This document shows positions 25,684 through 34,923 of a stretch of 64,000 bases of DNA, one piece after another. How positions within the stretch are numbered: position 1 is the first letter of the stretch; each line of letters opens with the position of its first letter. The DNA lies in NCBI GenBank assembly GCA_002449305.1, contig DKDI01000035.1:5993-69992 (forward strand). The letters are read 5' to 3'. The position numbers and the translations under genes were made by a program. The notes under the pieces were generated by a model. It worked only from the letters and a program-made list of their open reading frames with translations. It ran no database searches and was not told where the DNA came from. The stretch is from Treponema sp. UBA6852. Lineage in GTDB: Bacteria > Spirochaetota > Spirochaetia > Treponematales > Treponemataceae.

Positions 25684-25801
25684 TCTATTTTCAAGAATTA
25701 ACAAACAAATGGATTAGCTTGATTTTAGTTCTTTTGTGTGAAATCTGTTTTAAAAACTGCGGCTGCTTCTTAATATTGGAAGTCAGCATTTTGGAGGAAA
25801 A

Positions 25802-27097
25802 ATGAAAAGAAGTGTAGTTTTGTGCACTGCGGCGGCTTTGGCTATTTTGGCTTTGGGCTGCTCAAAAAACAATGGCGGTGAAAATTCTATTCACGGAAAA
25901 ATCGGCGGAAACATTATCGTTCTTACAAACAGAACAGATATTGTAGACACCAAGCTTCAGGAATACAAGGAAGCGTTTGAACAAAAATATCCGGGAACTT
26001 CTGTGGAGTTCGAGGCAATTACAGACTATGAAGGAACTGTAAGAACTCGCATGGGAACTCAGGAATACGGCGATGTTCTTTGCCGCCCGAATATTCAGTC
26101 AATTGACTTTGAAAAATATTTTGAGCCGCTCGGTTCGCTTGAAGATTTTGACAAAGTGATGAACTTTACAAGAACTTCAAATGCAATTTCCTATAAGGAT
26201 GTTGTGTACACATATCCGATGGTTGCAACTGTAAGCGCGGGAATTGTTTACAATAAAGCTGTTTTTGAAAAAGCCGGCGTTGGAGTTCCAAGAAACACAG
26301 AGGAATTCTACGAGGCAATGCAGAAAATCAAAGACAAGACGGACGCAGTTCCTGTATTTATGAACTATCCTTCTGGCTGGACTTTGAATCAGTGGGAAGG
26401 CGGACTTTTGAGTGCGTCTGGAGATCCAGAATATAAGAGAAAGATTATCCACGAGGATTCTCCTTTTGTTCCTGGCGACGGACACTATGAACTTTACAAG
26501 ATGATGTACGAAGTTGTAAAGCGCGGCTTGTGCGAAAAAGACTTGCTTGCTTCTGAATGGGAACAGTCAAAGCAGGATCTTGCTGACGGAAAAATCGGAT
26601 GCATGGTTCTTGGCTCTTGGGCAATTCAGCAGGTAAAAGACCTTGCAGCCCGCCCGGAAACAATCGGATATATGCCGTTTCCATTTGAAATCGACGGAAA
26701 AAAATATGCGGAAGCCCAACTTGATATGCCGCTTTGCATCAACAAGTACAGCAAAAACAAAGCGACTGCTTATGCTTGGATAAAGTTTATGTCAGACGAC
26801 ACAGACTGGGTTCAGTATACAGAATCAATTCCTGTAAAGAAGGGCGAGCCTTATCCTGCAGTTTTGGATTCGTTCGGTGAAATGGGCGTTCAGTACATTG
26901 AGTCTGCTCCGGCGGAACCACAGTACGAAGGCGTTTACGACAAGATTGACAAGGAATCTGAAATCGGTTTCTGGAACGATCCTGAAAAGAAAAGAATTAT
27001 CGACGCTGCTATTGGAAGCACAAAAGAAACTTTTGAAGGCATCATGGCAGACTGGAACAAACGCTGGGCAAAAACCAGAGCAGAATATTTAAACTAA
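25802..27097 (+). CDS. ABC transporter sugar-binding lipoprotein (family 1)
   Basis: 431 aa. The signal peptide has a lipobox (LALGC, Cys20), so it is anchored on the outer side of the inner membrane. The body has the family 1 solute-binding outline: KYPGTSVEFEAI near the N-terminus, the GKIGCMVLGSWAI motif in the centre and a long helical C-terminus (AYAWIKFM, DWNKRWAKTRAEYL). It would deliver oligosaccharides to the two permeases that follow. TTGGAGGAAAA gives a strong ribosome site. The mannanase, epimerase and phosphorylases in the same operon suggest manno-oligosaccharides as substrate. Confidence 0.92.
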   Translation: MKRSVVLCTAAALAILALGCSKNNGGENSIHGKIGGNIIVLTNRTDIVDTKLQEYKEAFEQKYPGTSVEFEAITDYEGTVRTRMGTQEYGDVLCRPNIQSIDFEKYFEPLGSLEDFDKVMNFTRTSNAISYKDVVYTYPMVATVSAGIVYNKAVFEKAGVGVPRNTEEFYEAMQKIKDKTDAVPVFMNYPSGWTLNQWEGGLLSASGDPEYKRKIIHEDSPFVPGDGHYELYKMMYEVVKRGLCEKDLLASEWEQSKQDLADGKIGCMVLGSWAIQQVKDLAARPETIGYMPFPFEIDGKKYAEAQLDMPLCINKYSKNKATAYAWIKFMSDDTDWVQYTESIPVKKGEPYPAVLDSFGEMGVQYIESAPAEPQYEGVYDKIDKESEIGFWNDPEKKRIIDAAIGSTKETFEGIMADWNKRWAKTRAEYLN

Positions 27098-27109
27098 AAA
27101 AGTTTTAAG

Positions 27110-27312
27110 AATGCCATTGAAGATTGCCTGGTCAAGCCAGACAATGACAGGCAATTTCACGTCCTGCAACGATAGAGAAATTTATGCTGGGCAATAAAAT
27201 GGCATTCGATCTAAAAAAATATTTTCATCTTTAGGCGCATAAAAAATGTGCTTAAGGATGAAATGTAAAACTTTCGTGCATAAAGGCATTGGAATTTCTT
27301 TGTGGAAATTCC
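27110..27312 (+). promoter_or_regulatory. Three stem-loops between binding-protein and permease genes
   Basis: First, a nested structure AATGCCAT (27110-27117) / ATGGCATT (27199-27206) encloses ATTGCC (27123-27128) / GGCAAT (27150-27155) and CTGG/CCAG. Its ATTGCCTGGTCAAGCCAG part matches the dispersed repeat family. Second, a 17-bp stem 27224-27240 / 27246-27262 with an AAAAA loop. Third, GGAATTTC (27291-27298) / GAAATTCC (27305-27312). None has a U-run. Such structures commonly protect the 3' end of an abundant binding-protein mRNA or damp expression of the permeases. Confidence 0.6.
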
Positions 27313-27331
27313 TGTGCAAATGGGAGCCACA

Positions 27332-28213
27332 ATGAAAAACCAAATACAACTTTCAATTAAAAAACAGCAGAAAGTCGTGATTTTCACATTTTTGCTAGTT
27401 CCGCTTGTGCTTGTAATCGTCTTTGGATTTCTTCCAATCATAAATATGTTTGGCTACAGTTTTCTAAAGTGGGACGGACTTGGTCAGAAAAAATTCATCG
27501 GAATTAAGAATTATATAGAAGTTTTTTCACGTCCGGAATATTTCAAAGTTTTTGCAGTCAGCATTTACTATCTTGTGGGCTCTTTTATTCAGCTTGCGCT
27601 TGCGCTTTTATTTGCGGTTGTTTTATGCACAAAAGTAAAAGGCGTTAATTTTTTTAAGGGAGTTTTGTTTTTCCCGAATCTTATAAACAGCGTAGCAATT
27701 GGCTTTATTTTTACATATTTTTTCAAGGACACAGGAACTCTTAATTCATTTTTGAATTTCCTTGGAATAAAAAACACACCTCTTTGGCTTACAAATCCTA
27801 AGCTTGTAAACTACTCATTGTCGTTCACGTCTATTTGGCGATACATGGGATTTAATATTGTAATGTTTGTGGCGGCTATAGAATCTCTTCCAAAAGTTAC
27901 TTTTGAAGCGGCTGCCTTGGATGGAGCAAACTCATGGCAAAAGTTCCGCTTTATAATTCTTCCTGGAATTGCTCCTGTTCTTCAGATTAATGCGATTCTT
28001 GCTGTAAAAGGCGCAGTAAGTGTATTTGAAATTCCTTACATTATGACTGGCGGCGGAAACGGCTCTTCAACTTTTGTAATCAAGACAATGGACACAGCAT
28101 TTAAATTCAACAAGATTGGACTTGCTTCTGCTATGGCGATTGTGCTTACCATTATGGTTCTCTTTGTTTCGTTTATTCAGAATGCGGTTTTCAAGACAGA
28201 TGAAAAAAACTGA
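27332..28213 (+). CDS. Sugar ABC transporter permease (MalF-like)
   Basis: 293 aa from ATG 27332 (GGGAG 6 nt upstream; the frame is open from 27302). It has six membrane segments, the first at VVIFTFLLVPLVLVIVFGFLP. The EAA loop that docks the ATPase reads EAAALDGANSWQKFRFIILPGIAP. It forms the membrane channel with the next gene product. It overlaps no neighbour, and the second permease follows after 24 bp. Confidence 0.93.
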   Translation: MKNQIQLSIKKQQKVVIFTFLLVPLVLVIVFGFLPIINMFGYSFLKWDGLGQKKFIGIKNYIEVFSRPEYFKVFAVSIYYLVGSFIQLALALLFAVVLCTKVKGVNFFKGVLFFPNLINSVAIGFIFTYFFKDTGTLNSFLNFLGIKNTPLWLTNPKLVNYSLSFTSIWRYMGFNIVMFVAAIESLPKVTFEAAALDGANSWQKFRFIILPGIAPVLQINAILAVKGAVSVFEIPYIMTGGGNGSSTFVIKTMDTAFKFNKIGLASAMAIVLTIMVLFVSFIQNAVFKTDEKN

Positions 28214-28237
28214 CATAATTTTTTAGGAAGGTTGATT

Positions 28238-29395
28238 ATGAATTCAAAAATTCACGAACGCCAAATTTCAAAATGGCTCAAATATATTTTACTGTGTTTT
28301 TCTGCACTGACTGTTATTCTTCCGATTCTTGTTGTTTTCCTTGGCTCTTTTAAAACTGGCGAGGAATTCAACAGAAGCCGTCCGTTTGATCTTCCAAAGT
28401 TCCAGGCGAACAACGAAATTTGGAAAGGCGCGGAATCTTTTGACAACGGAAATAAAATTGTGCTGAATTCTTCTATATTAATGGAACATAACTTAAAAGG
28501 ATTTTCGTTCCTTTATGACAAAATCGAAGACAGTTCAAAAGAAAGTTTTATTGTTGTTTCTGATTCTTTAGGAAATGAAGTTGCAAGAGTTGAGCTTCCG
28601 CTTAATTCCGAAGAAAGTTCTGTTTCCGTTGATAAAAAAAACGCTGCATCTTTAATGGTGAAAGGCGCTTATGTTTCTGGAGAAAACTGTACTGTAATCA
28701 GAGTAAAAGTTACAGAAGGATTTTTCCTTGAAAACTACAAGACTGCGTTTATAAAAGGAAATATGCTTCTTGGCTTTTGGAACACATTTATTCTTATTCT
28801 GTTTTCTGGCGTGGGAACTGTAATAACTGGTTCTATGACAGCGTTTGTTTTGAGCCGCTTTGACTTTAAGCTTAAGAAGATTGTGCGCCAGATGTTTCTT
28901 TGGATTTCTCTTATTCCGACGATAACGACACAGGTTGCAACTTTCCAGATAATTCAGAAACTCGGAATGTACAATACGCATTTGTCTGTAATCATTCTTT
29001 CTATGGGAACTGATATTATTGCGATTATGATTTATCTTCAGTTCTTGAACAATATTTCAAAGTCGCTTGACGAATCTGCGATTATTGACGGAGCCGGATA
29101 TTTTCAGGTTTTTGCAAAAATAATTTTCCCTTTGCTTCAGCCTGCGACAGTTACAATTTTGATTTTGAAATGCGTAAACCTTTACAATGATTTTTACAAT
29201 CCGCTTTTGTATATGCCAAAAAAATCTTTGCAGGTTATTTCAACATCGCTCTATAAATTCAAAGGTCCGTTTGGAACTAACTGGCCTGTAATTTGCGCTG
29301 GTGTTGTTATTGCCGTTATTCCGACTCTCGTAGCTTTTATTTCTTTGCAGCGCTACATTTACGGCGGAATGGTTACTGGTTCTGTAAAAGAGTAG
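28238..29395 (+). CDS. Sugar ABC transporter permease (MalG-like) with large extracytoplasmic insert
   Basis: 385 aa from ATG 28238 (AGGAAGG upstream), about 110 residues longer than usual. TM1 (YILLCFSALTVILPILVVFLGSF) and the GEEFNRSRPFDLPK segment are normal. A block of about 110 residues (roughly 50-160) then separates this from the usual FENYKTAFIKGNMLLGFWNTF entry to TM2. The insert alternates polar and hydrophobic residues like a beta sandwich (FIVVSDSLGNEVARVELPL) and should lie outside the membrane, where the binding protein docks. The EAA loop (DESAIIDGAGYFQVFAKIIFPLL) is intact. No ATPase gene is nearby, so the importer probably uses a shared MsmX/UgpC-type subunit encoded elsewhere. 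Confidence 0.9.
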   Translation: MNSKIHERQISKWLKYILLCFSALTVILPILVVFLGSFKTGEEFNRSRPFDLPKFQANNEIWKGAESFDNGNKIVLNSSILMEHNLKGFSFLYDKIEDSSKESFIVVSDSLGNEVARVELPLNSEESSVSVDKKNAASLMVKGAYVSGENCTVIRVKVTEGFFLENYKTAFIKGNMLLGFWNTFILILFSGVGTVITGSMTAFVLSRFDFKLKKIVRQMFLWISLIPTITTQVATFQIIQKLGMYNTHLSVIILSMGTDIIAIMIYLQFLNNISKSLDESAIIDGAGYFQVFAKIIFPLLQPATVTILILKCVNLYNDFYNPLLYMPKKSLQVISTSLYKFKGPFGTNWPVICAGVVIAVIPTLVAFISLQRYIYGGMVTGSVKE

Positions 29396-29406
29396 CGGAG
29401 GAATTT

Positions 29407-31536
29407 GTGAAACTTATAAAGAAATTGACTGCGGTTTCTGTTTTTGCATGCTTTGGTCTGCTTGCTTCATGTTCTGCTTTTGGTGCGAAGGAATTTGTAA
29501 CAGTTCAAAAAAACAAGTTTATGCTCGACGGAAAAGAATTCCGTTTTGTAGGCACAAACAATTATTATATGCATTATTCTCCGGACAAAATGATTACTGA
29601 TGTTCTTGACGATGCACAGGAAATGGGCGTAACAGTTTTGCGCTGCTGGGGATTTCAGTTTGGACCTAATGCTGATCACAATTCGCACGGAATGGACGAG
29701 CCTGGAGCTTTTGGAGTTCCTAAAAAATTTATAAATGAAAACACAAAGAAGCCTGAGCAGTTTGGCTATCCGCGTGATATTTTTGAGAGGCTTGATTTTA
29801 TAATTGCGGAAGCTTCCAAAAGAAACATTAAACTTGTGATTACCATGAACAATTATTGGGACGCTTTTGGCGGACTTATGAATGCAACTACTTGGCAAAA
29901 ATGGTTCGGACTAAAAAGCGCGGAAGAATTCTACACAAGTGAAAACTGCCGCAAAGCATACAAGGAATTTGTTGAGCATCTTGTTACAAGAAAAAATTCT
30001 TACACAGGAATTCCGTATAACGAAGATCCTACGATAATGACTTGGGAGCTTATGAACGAGCCTCGCAACCAAAAAGACACAAGCGGAAGAACTATAAAAA
30101 ACTGGGTTTCGGAAATGAGCGCGTTTGTAAAAAAAATTGCTCCGAACCAGTTGTGCGCAATTGGAGACGAAGGCTTTATGAGGCAGCCGGGGTTTACTCC
30201 TTATGCTGGTGAAGGTGAAACTTGCTACAATGGTTACGAAGGAACAGACTTTGATTCTCTTATCCGCATAAAAAATATTGACTACGGAACTTTTCATCTT
30301 TACCCAGAAACTTGGGGAATCCTTGGCAATGCTCAAATAAACTGGGGCGATGAATTTATAAAAAAGCACGCAGCTTCCGGCCGCTCTGCAAAAAAGCCGA
30401 TTGTGCTTGAAGAATACGGAACTTCTTCCGGCGGAAATTTAAATCGTCTTGCAGCTTACGACATTTGGAATTCAACCGCATACAACGAAGGTCTTGCAGG
30501 CTCAATGTTTTGGATTCTTACGTCGTCAAACACTTATGAACTTTCAGAAGGCGGAGATGGAATATATGATGACTACGACGGATTCAGAATACGGAATGAC
30601 AAGTCCAGCGTTTCAAATCTTTTAAGCGACTATGCATCTTTGTTTTCTGGAAAAGAAATTCCTGAATATCTTTTAAATCCCCGCGTTTATCTTTTAAATC
30701 CTACGCATGATCAAGATGTAAAAGGTTTGTTTGAAGTAAGCGCAAAATTTATGCCGGGAAAAAATTCTTCTGTAAAGGCAAAGCGCGCGGAACTTTACAT
30801 AAACGGAAATCCAGCGGCTTCTCCAAGAACATTGAACTACAATGTTGCCTCGGACATTTATAGAATCAACTTTGACACGCTGGCAAATGCAAAAACTTTC
30901 CCAGACGGAAGTGTTCTTTCTATAAAAGTTGTATTCACTTTGAGCGACGGAACAAAACTTGAAACCGAATCAAATTCAATCACAATTTCAAATAAAATAA
31001 CTTATAGCGTTATAAAGCACTACGATTTTAAAAACGACATTGCGGACGCTTCCTCTTTGGGCGGCTATATGGCTGAAATAAAAAGCATAAAGCATACAAA
31101 GCTAAATGGCGGAATGGTTGAAGTTTGCGGCTCTTATTCAGGAGAAAACGCTTGGGAAGAACTAAAGGTTAAATTTGGAGCAATGAAAGAAGTTGCCGAC
31201 GCTTCAAAACTTGATTTCACTTTTTACTATGAAAAAGACAAGGCAGTTCCTCATGTTTCAAAGAAAAGCGAAGGGGAAAAACTTCCTGGAGTTCAGCCTT
31301 ATGTTGCTTTTGATCCGGGTTGGGTAAAAACAGGTTTAAAGGAAAACAACGTTTTCTTAAAAGACTTGCCTATTGTAACTCTTGATGACGGAAAATCTTA
31401 TTACAAAGTTTCTGTTTCGCTTGAGTTTCAGCAGAATCCAACCTACACATTTGTAACAATTTGTCCTACTATGGGTTATGTGAAGTACGACGGACCGGTT
31501 TATATCGACGATGTTGTTCTTTATAAAAAAGACTGA
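29407..31536 (+). CDS. GH5-type beta-mannanase lipoprotein with C-terminal carbohydrate-binding region
   Basis: 709 aa from GTG 29407, chosen because GGAGG lies 5 nt upstream and a clean lipoprotein signal peptide follows (LLASC, Cys22). The catalytic barrel spans about residues 28-430. It shows the long-chain GH5 mannanase start FVGTNNYYMHY, ELMNEPRN with acid/base Glu218, and VLEEYGTS with nucleophile Glu336. Residues about 440-540 look like an Ig-type spacer, and residues about 545-709 like a beta-sandwich carbohydrate-binding module. It should cut mannan at the cell surface. Activity on mannan rather than another glycan is inferred from the downstream epimerase and GH130 genes. Confidence 0.88.
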   Translation: MKLIKKLTAVSVFACFGLLASCSAFGAKEFVTVQKNKFMLDGKEFRFVGTNNYYMHYSPDKMITDVLDDAQEMGVTVLRCWGFQFGPNADHNSHGMDEPGAFGVPKKFINENTKKPEQFGYPRDIFERLDFIIAEASKRNIKLVITMNNYWDAFGGLMNATTWQKWFGLKSAEEFYTSENCRKAYKEFVEHLVTRKNSYTGIPYNEDPTIMTWELMNEPRNQKDTSGRTIKNWVSEMSAFVKKIAPNQLCAIGDEGFMRQPGFTPYAGEGETCYNGYEGTDFDSLIRIKNIDYGTFHLYPETWGILGNAQINWGDEFIKKHAASGRSAKKPIVLEEYGTSSGGNLNRLAAYDIWNSTAYNEGLAGSMFWILTSSNTYELSEGGDGIYDDYDGFRIRNDKSSVSNLLSDYASLFSGKEIPEYLLNPRVYLLNPTHDQDVKGLFEVSAKFMPGKNSSVKAKRAELYINGNPAASPRTLNYNVASDIYRINFDTLANAKTFPDGSVLSIKVVFTLSDGTKLETESNSITISNKITYSVIKHYDFKNDIADASSLGGYMAEIKSIKHTKLNGGMVEVCGSYSGENAWEELKVKFGAMKEVADASKLDFTFYYEKDKAVPHVSKKSEGEKLPGVQPYVAFDPGWVKTGLKENNVFLKDLPIVTLDDGKSYYKVSVSLEFQQNPTYTFVTICPTMGYVKYDGPVYIDDVVLYKKD

Positions 31537-31552
31537 TAATTGGAGTAATGCA

Positions 31553-32734
31553 ATGCTTGAAGAAATGTTTGCAGAAGTTGAGAGTGAGCTTATTTATCAC
31601 ATCATTCCTTTCTGGAAAAAAATGAAGGATGATGAGCGCGGCGGATTCTATGGTCTTCTTGATTTCGATTTGAATCTGCATAAGGATGCTGAAAAAAGCT
31701 GCATTCTTAACAGCCGTATTCTATGGTTCTTTTCTAACGCGTATAAGATGCTGGAAGACAAAGAACTTGTAGATTATGCCAAGCACGCCTATAAATTTCT
31801 TTGCGATAAATTCTTTGACAAGGAAAATGGCGGAGTGTTCTGGTCTGCAAATGCTGACGGAAGTATTCTTGATTCAACAAAGCATACTTACAATCAGGCG
31901 TTTGCAATTTATGCCTTGTCTAGCTACTACGATATTTCGCACGACAGAAATGCGCTGGATAAAGCATTTGAACTTTACAAGACAATCGAAACTAAATGCC
32001 GCGATGCAGATGGATACCTTGAGTCGTTCACTGCTGATTTTAAGCCTAACGAAAATGACAAGCTCAGCGAAAACGGAGTTACTGCCGAACGAACAATGAA
32101 CACTTTGCTTCATGTCCTTGAAGGTTATACTGAACTTTATCGTGTAAGCCGCAGCGCAGATGTAAAGAAAAATCTTGTTTTTATCTTGAATCAGTTTGCT
32201 GACAAAATCTGGAATCCAAAGGAACAAAGGCAGGAAGTTTTCTTTGATAAAAATTTCAATTCGCTGATTGACTTGTATTCTTATGGACACGACATAGAAA
32301 CTTCTTGGCTTGTTGACAGAACTCTTGAAGTTCTTGCCGATGACGAGCTTAGAAAAAAAATTGCGCCAATCACAGAAATAATTCCGTACAGAATTCTAAA
32401 GACTGCTTATAAAGATAATTCTGTTCTGAACGAATGCGAGCGCGGAAAAAATAGCGAGATTCGCATTTGGTGGGTTCAGGCTGAATCTGTAGTTGGATTT
32501 TTTAACGCATATCAAAAAACAAATGATAAAAAATTTCTTGATGCGGCTAAGTCAGTTTGGAGTTACATCAAGAATTATATAGTTGACAAGCGCGCAGGCT
32601 CTGAATGGTTTTGGTGTGTTGATTCTGAGCGAAAGCCTTCAACCCGTCAGCCTATAGTTGAGCCGTGGAAATGTCCTTATCACAACGGACGAATGTGCTT
32701 TGAAATAATTTCAAGAATCAAGAGGATAAAATGA
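31553..32734 (+). CDS. Mannobiose/cellobiose 2-epimerase (AGE family)
   Basis: 393 aa from ATG 31553. It is an (alpha/alpha)6-barrel N-acylglucosamine 2-epimerase-family protein: RGGFYGLLDFD, the CILNSRILWFFSNAY helix, KHTYNQAFAIYALSSYY, SYGHDIETSWLV with catalytic-type His, and EWFWCVDSE...EPWKCPYHNGRMCFEI at the C-terminus. In mannan-degrading bacteria this enzyme converts beta-1,4-mannobiose to mannosyl-glucose, the substrate of the next gene product. Its stop overlaps the next ATG by ATGA (32731-32734), so translation is coupled. Specificity for mannobiose rather than cellobiose is inferred from the neighbours. Confidence 0.88.
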   Translation: MLEEMFAEVESELIYHIIPFWKKMKDDERGGFYGLLDFDLNLHKDAEKSCILNSRILWFFSNAYKMLEDKELVDYAKHAYKFLCDKFFDKENGGVFWSANADGSILDSTKHTYNQAFAIYALSSYYDISHDRNALDKAFELYKTIETKCRDADGYLESFTADFKPNENDKLSENGVTAERTMNTLLHVLEGYTELYRVSRSADVKKNLVFILNQFADKIWNPKEQRQEVFFDKNFNSLIDLYSYGHDIETSWLVDRTLEVLADDELRKKIAPITEIIPYRILKTAYKDNSVLNECERGKNSEIRIWWVQAESVVGFFNAYQKTNDKKFLDAAKSVWSYIKNYIVDKRAGSEWFWCVDSERKPSTRQPIVEPWKCPYHNGRMCFEIISRIKRIK

Positions 32735-33906
32735 ACTTTGAAGAAAAAGTAAAAATTCAGACAGAAAAATACGAGTCGCTTATTGCCATGAAAAATGAAA
32801 AGAGCGATTTTTACAATGGAATCTTTGACCGCTACAAGAACCCAGTTCTTACAAGAAACCATGTTCCGCTTTTTTGGAAGTATGACATGAATCCTTCGAC
32901 AAATCCGTTTTTTATGGAACGGCTTGGCGTGAATGCTGTAATGAATTCCGGGGCATTGTATATAGACGGAAAATTTTATCTTGTTGCCCGTGTCGAAGGC
33001 GCAGACAGGAAATCATTTTTTGCCGTTGCAGAAAGCGTTTCTGGTGTGGACGGATTCAGGTTCTGGGATTATCCTGTTCAGCTTCCAGACACTTGCTCAG
33101 AAGAAACAAATGTTTATGATATGCGTCTTACTCAGCATGAAGACGGATGGATTTACGGAATTTTCTGTTCGGAAAGCAAAGATACAAAATCAAAGGACTT
33201 GAGCGCAGCTGTTGCTTGTGCAGGAATTGTTCGCACAAAAGATTTAAAGAAGTGGGAGCGTCTTCCAAACTTAAAGACATTGCGCTCTCCTCAGCAAAGA
33301 AACGTTGTCCTTCTTCCTGAATTTGTAAACGGAAAATATGCATTTTACACGCGCCCGATGGATGACTTTATTGATACAGGAAGCGGCGGTGGAGTAGGCT
33401 TTGGTCTTTGCGATGACATAACAAATGCCGTAATTGACGAAGAAAAAATTTCAAGCCGAAGAAAATACCACACAATTACAGAAGTAAAAAACGGAGCTGG
33501 AGCAGTTCCAATAAAAACAGAACTTGGCTGGATTCATATTGCGCATGGAGTCCGCAACACAGCTGCCGGTCTTCGCTACGTGCTTTATTGTTTTGCGACT
33601 GATTTAAAAGATCCGTCAAAAGTAATCGCCGAACCTTCAGGGCTTTTCCTTGGACCGCTTGGAGAAGAGCGTGTGGGAGATGTTTCTAATGTTGTGTTTA
33701 CAAACGGAGCTGCGGTTACGCCGTCGGGCAATGTTTATATTTATTATGCCTCAAGCGACACAAGGCTTCATGTTGCGACAACAACACTTGAAAAACTTAC
33801 CGACTATGTATTCAACACGCCGTCTGACCCGGGACGTTCTGCTGACTGCGTAAAACAAAGGTGCGATTTTATTGCAAAAAATCTTGAGTTCATAAACAAA
33901 AAATAA
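32731..33906 (+). CDS. GH130 phosphorylase, probable 4-O-beta-D-mannosyl-D-glucose phosphorylase
   Basis: 391 aa. It is a five-bladed propeller phosphorylase of the GH130 subfamily 1 type by length and by its N-terminal helical extension. The catalytic Asp lies in ETNVYDMRLTQHEDGW, and phosphate-contacting basic residues occur in LRSPQQRNVVLLPE and YHTITEVKNGAG. It would split mannosyl-glucose with phosphate into mannose 1-phosphate and glucose. Coupled translation with the epimerase supports this. The subfamily is my reading of the sequence and not a database result. Confidence 0.85.
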   Translation: MNFEEKVKIQTEKYESLIAMKNEKSDFYNGIFDRYKNPVLTRNHVPLFWKYDMNPSTNPFFMERLGVNAVMNSGALYIDGKFYLVARVEGADRKSFFAVAESVSGVDGFRFWDYPVQLPDTCSEETNVYDMRLTQHEDGWIYGIFCSESKDTKSKDLSAAVACAGIVRTKDLKKWERLPNLKTLRSPQQRNVVLLPEFVNGKYAFYTRPMDDFIDTGSGGGVGFGLCDDITNAVIDEEKISSRRKYHTITEVKNGAGAVPIKTELGWIHIAHGVRNTAAGLRYVLYCFATDLKDPSKVIAEPSGLFLGPLGEERVGDVSNVVFTNGAAVTPSGNVYIYYASSDTRLHVATTTLEKLTDYVFNTPSDPGRSADCVKQRCDFIAKNLEFINKK

Positions 33907-33924
33907 ATTTCGGAGAATAAAAAA

Positions 33925-34914
33925 ATGATTAAGATTAAAGGTGAATCAATTCCAAATATGCCGTGGGAAGACAAACCTGCTGTCTTTGACAAACCTGTCT
34001 GGCGTTATTCTAAAAACCCTGTTATCGGAAGAAATCCTATCCCTAATGTAACCCGCATATTCAACAGCGCAGTTGCATTGTGGAAAGACGGCGGTTTTGT
34101 CGGCGTGTTCCGTGCTGAAACTTGCAACGGAATTCCTTACCTTTACTACGGATTCAGTGATGACGCTCTCAATTGGAAATTCAGCAGCGATAAAATTAAA
34201 ATCACTGACGAAAACGGAAACGATGTAAGTCCGAACTACGCTTACGATCCGCGCCTTGTAAAAATTGATGATGTCTATCACATAATTTGGTGCACGGATT
34301 TTCACGGAGCTTCAATCGGAATCGCGACAACAAAAGACTTCAAGACTTTCACTTCTAAAGGCAACGGTTTTCTTCCGTTCAACAGAAACGGTGTCTTGTT
34401 CCCAAGAAAATTCAACGGAAAATATTATATTATGACACGACCGTCAGACAGCGGACACACTCCGTTTGGCGACATTTTCCTTTCTGAAAGCGACGACCTT
34501 TTGCACTGGGGCAACCACAAATGGATTATGGGAAAATCAAGCCAGTGGTGGCAGTCTGTAAAAATCGGCGCGGGTTGTGCTCCAATTGAAACAGAAGAAG
34601 GCTGGCTTTTGTTCTATCACGGAGTTACAGGAACTTGCTCCGGCTTTGTTTATTCAATGGGCGCGGCACTTTTAGACTTAGAAGATCCTTCAAAAGTGAT
34701 TCATCGCTGCGGAAACTTTCTTCTTACTCCTGAAGTTGAATACGAAGAGCGTGGTTTTGTTGCGAATGTTGTGTTCCCTTGTGCTGCTCTTGTTGACGCT
34801 GATACAAATAGAATCGCGATTTACTATGGAGCGGCCGATACAAACACAGCTTTATGCTTTACAACTGTTGACGATGTTATTTCTTACATCAAAAAATATG
34901 ACATCGTAAAGTGA
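33925..34914 (+). CDS. GH130 phosphorylase, probable beta-1,4-mannooligosaccharide phosphorylase
   Basis: 329 aa from ATG 33925 (CGGAGAA upstream). It lacks the N-terminal helix of the previous gene product, as in GH130 subfamily 2. The catalytic Asp is in NYAYDPRLVKIDDVYHIIW, and RKFNGKYYIMTRPSD plus HGVTGTCSGFVYSMGA match family blocks. It would remove single mannose units from longer manno-oligosaccharides as mannose 1-phosphate. The two GH130 enzymes together cover both the dimer and the longer chains. Confidence 0.85.
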   Translation: MIKIKGESIPNMPWEDKPAVFDKPVWRYSKNPVIGRNPIPNVTRIFNSAVALWKDGGFVGVFRAETCNGIPYLYYGFSDDALNWKFSSDKIKITDENGNDVSPNYAYDPRLVKIDDVYHIIWCTDFHGASIGIATTKDFKTFTSKGNGFLPFNRNGVLFPRKFNGKYYIMTRPSDSGHTPFGDIFLSESDDLLHWGNHKWIMGKSSQWWQSVKIGAGCAPIETEEGWLLFYHGVTGTCSGFVYSMGAALLDLEDPSKVIHRCGNFLLTPEVEYEERGFVANVVFPCAALVDADTNRIAIYYGAADTNTALCFTTVDDVISYIKKYDIVK

Positions 34915-34923
34915 GATGCAAAA

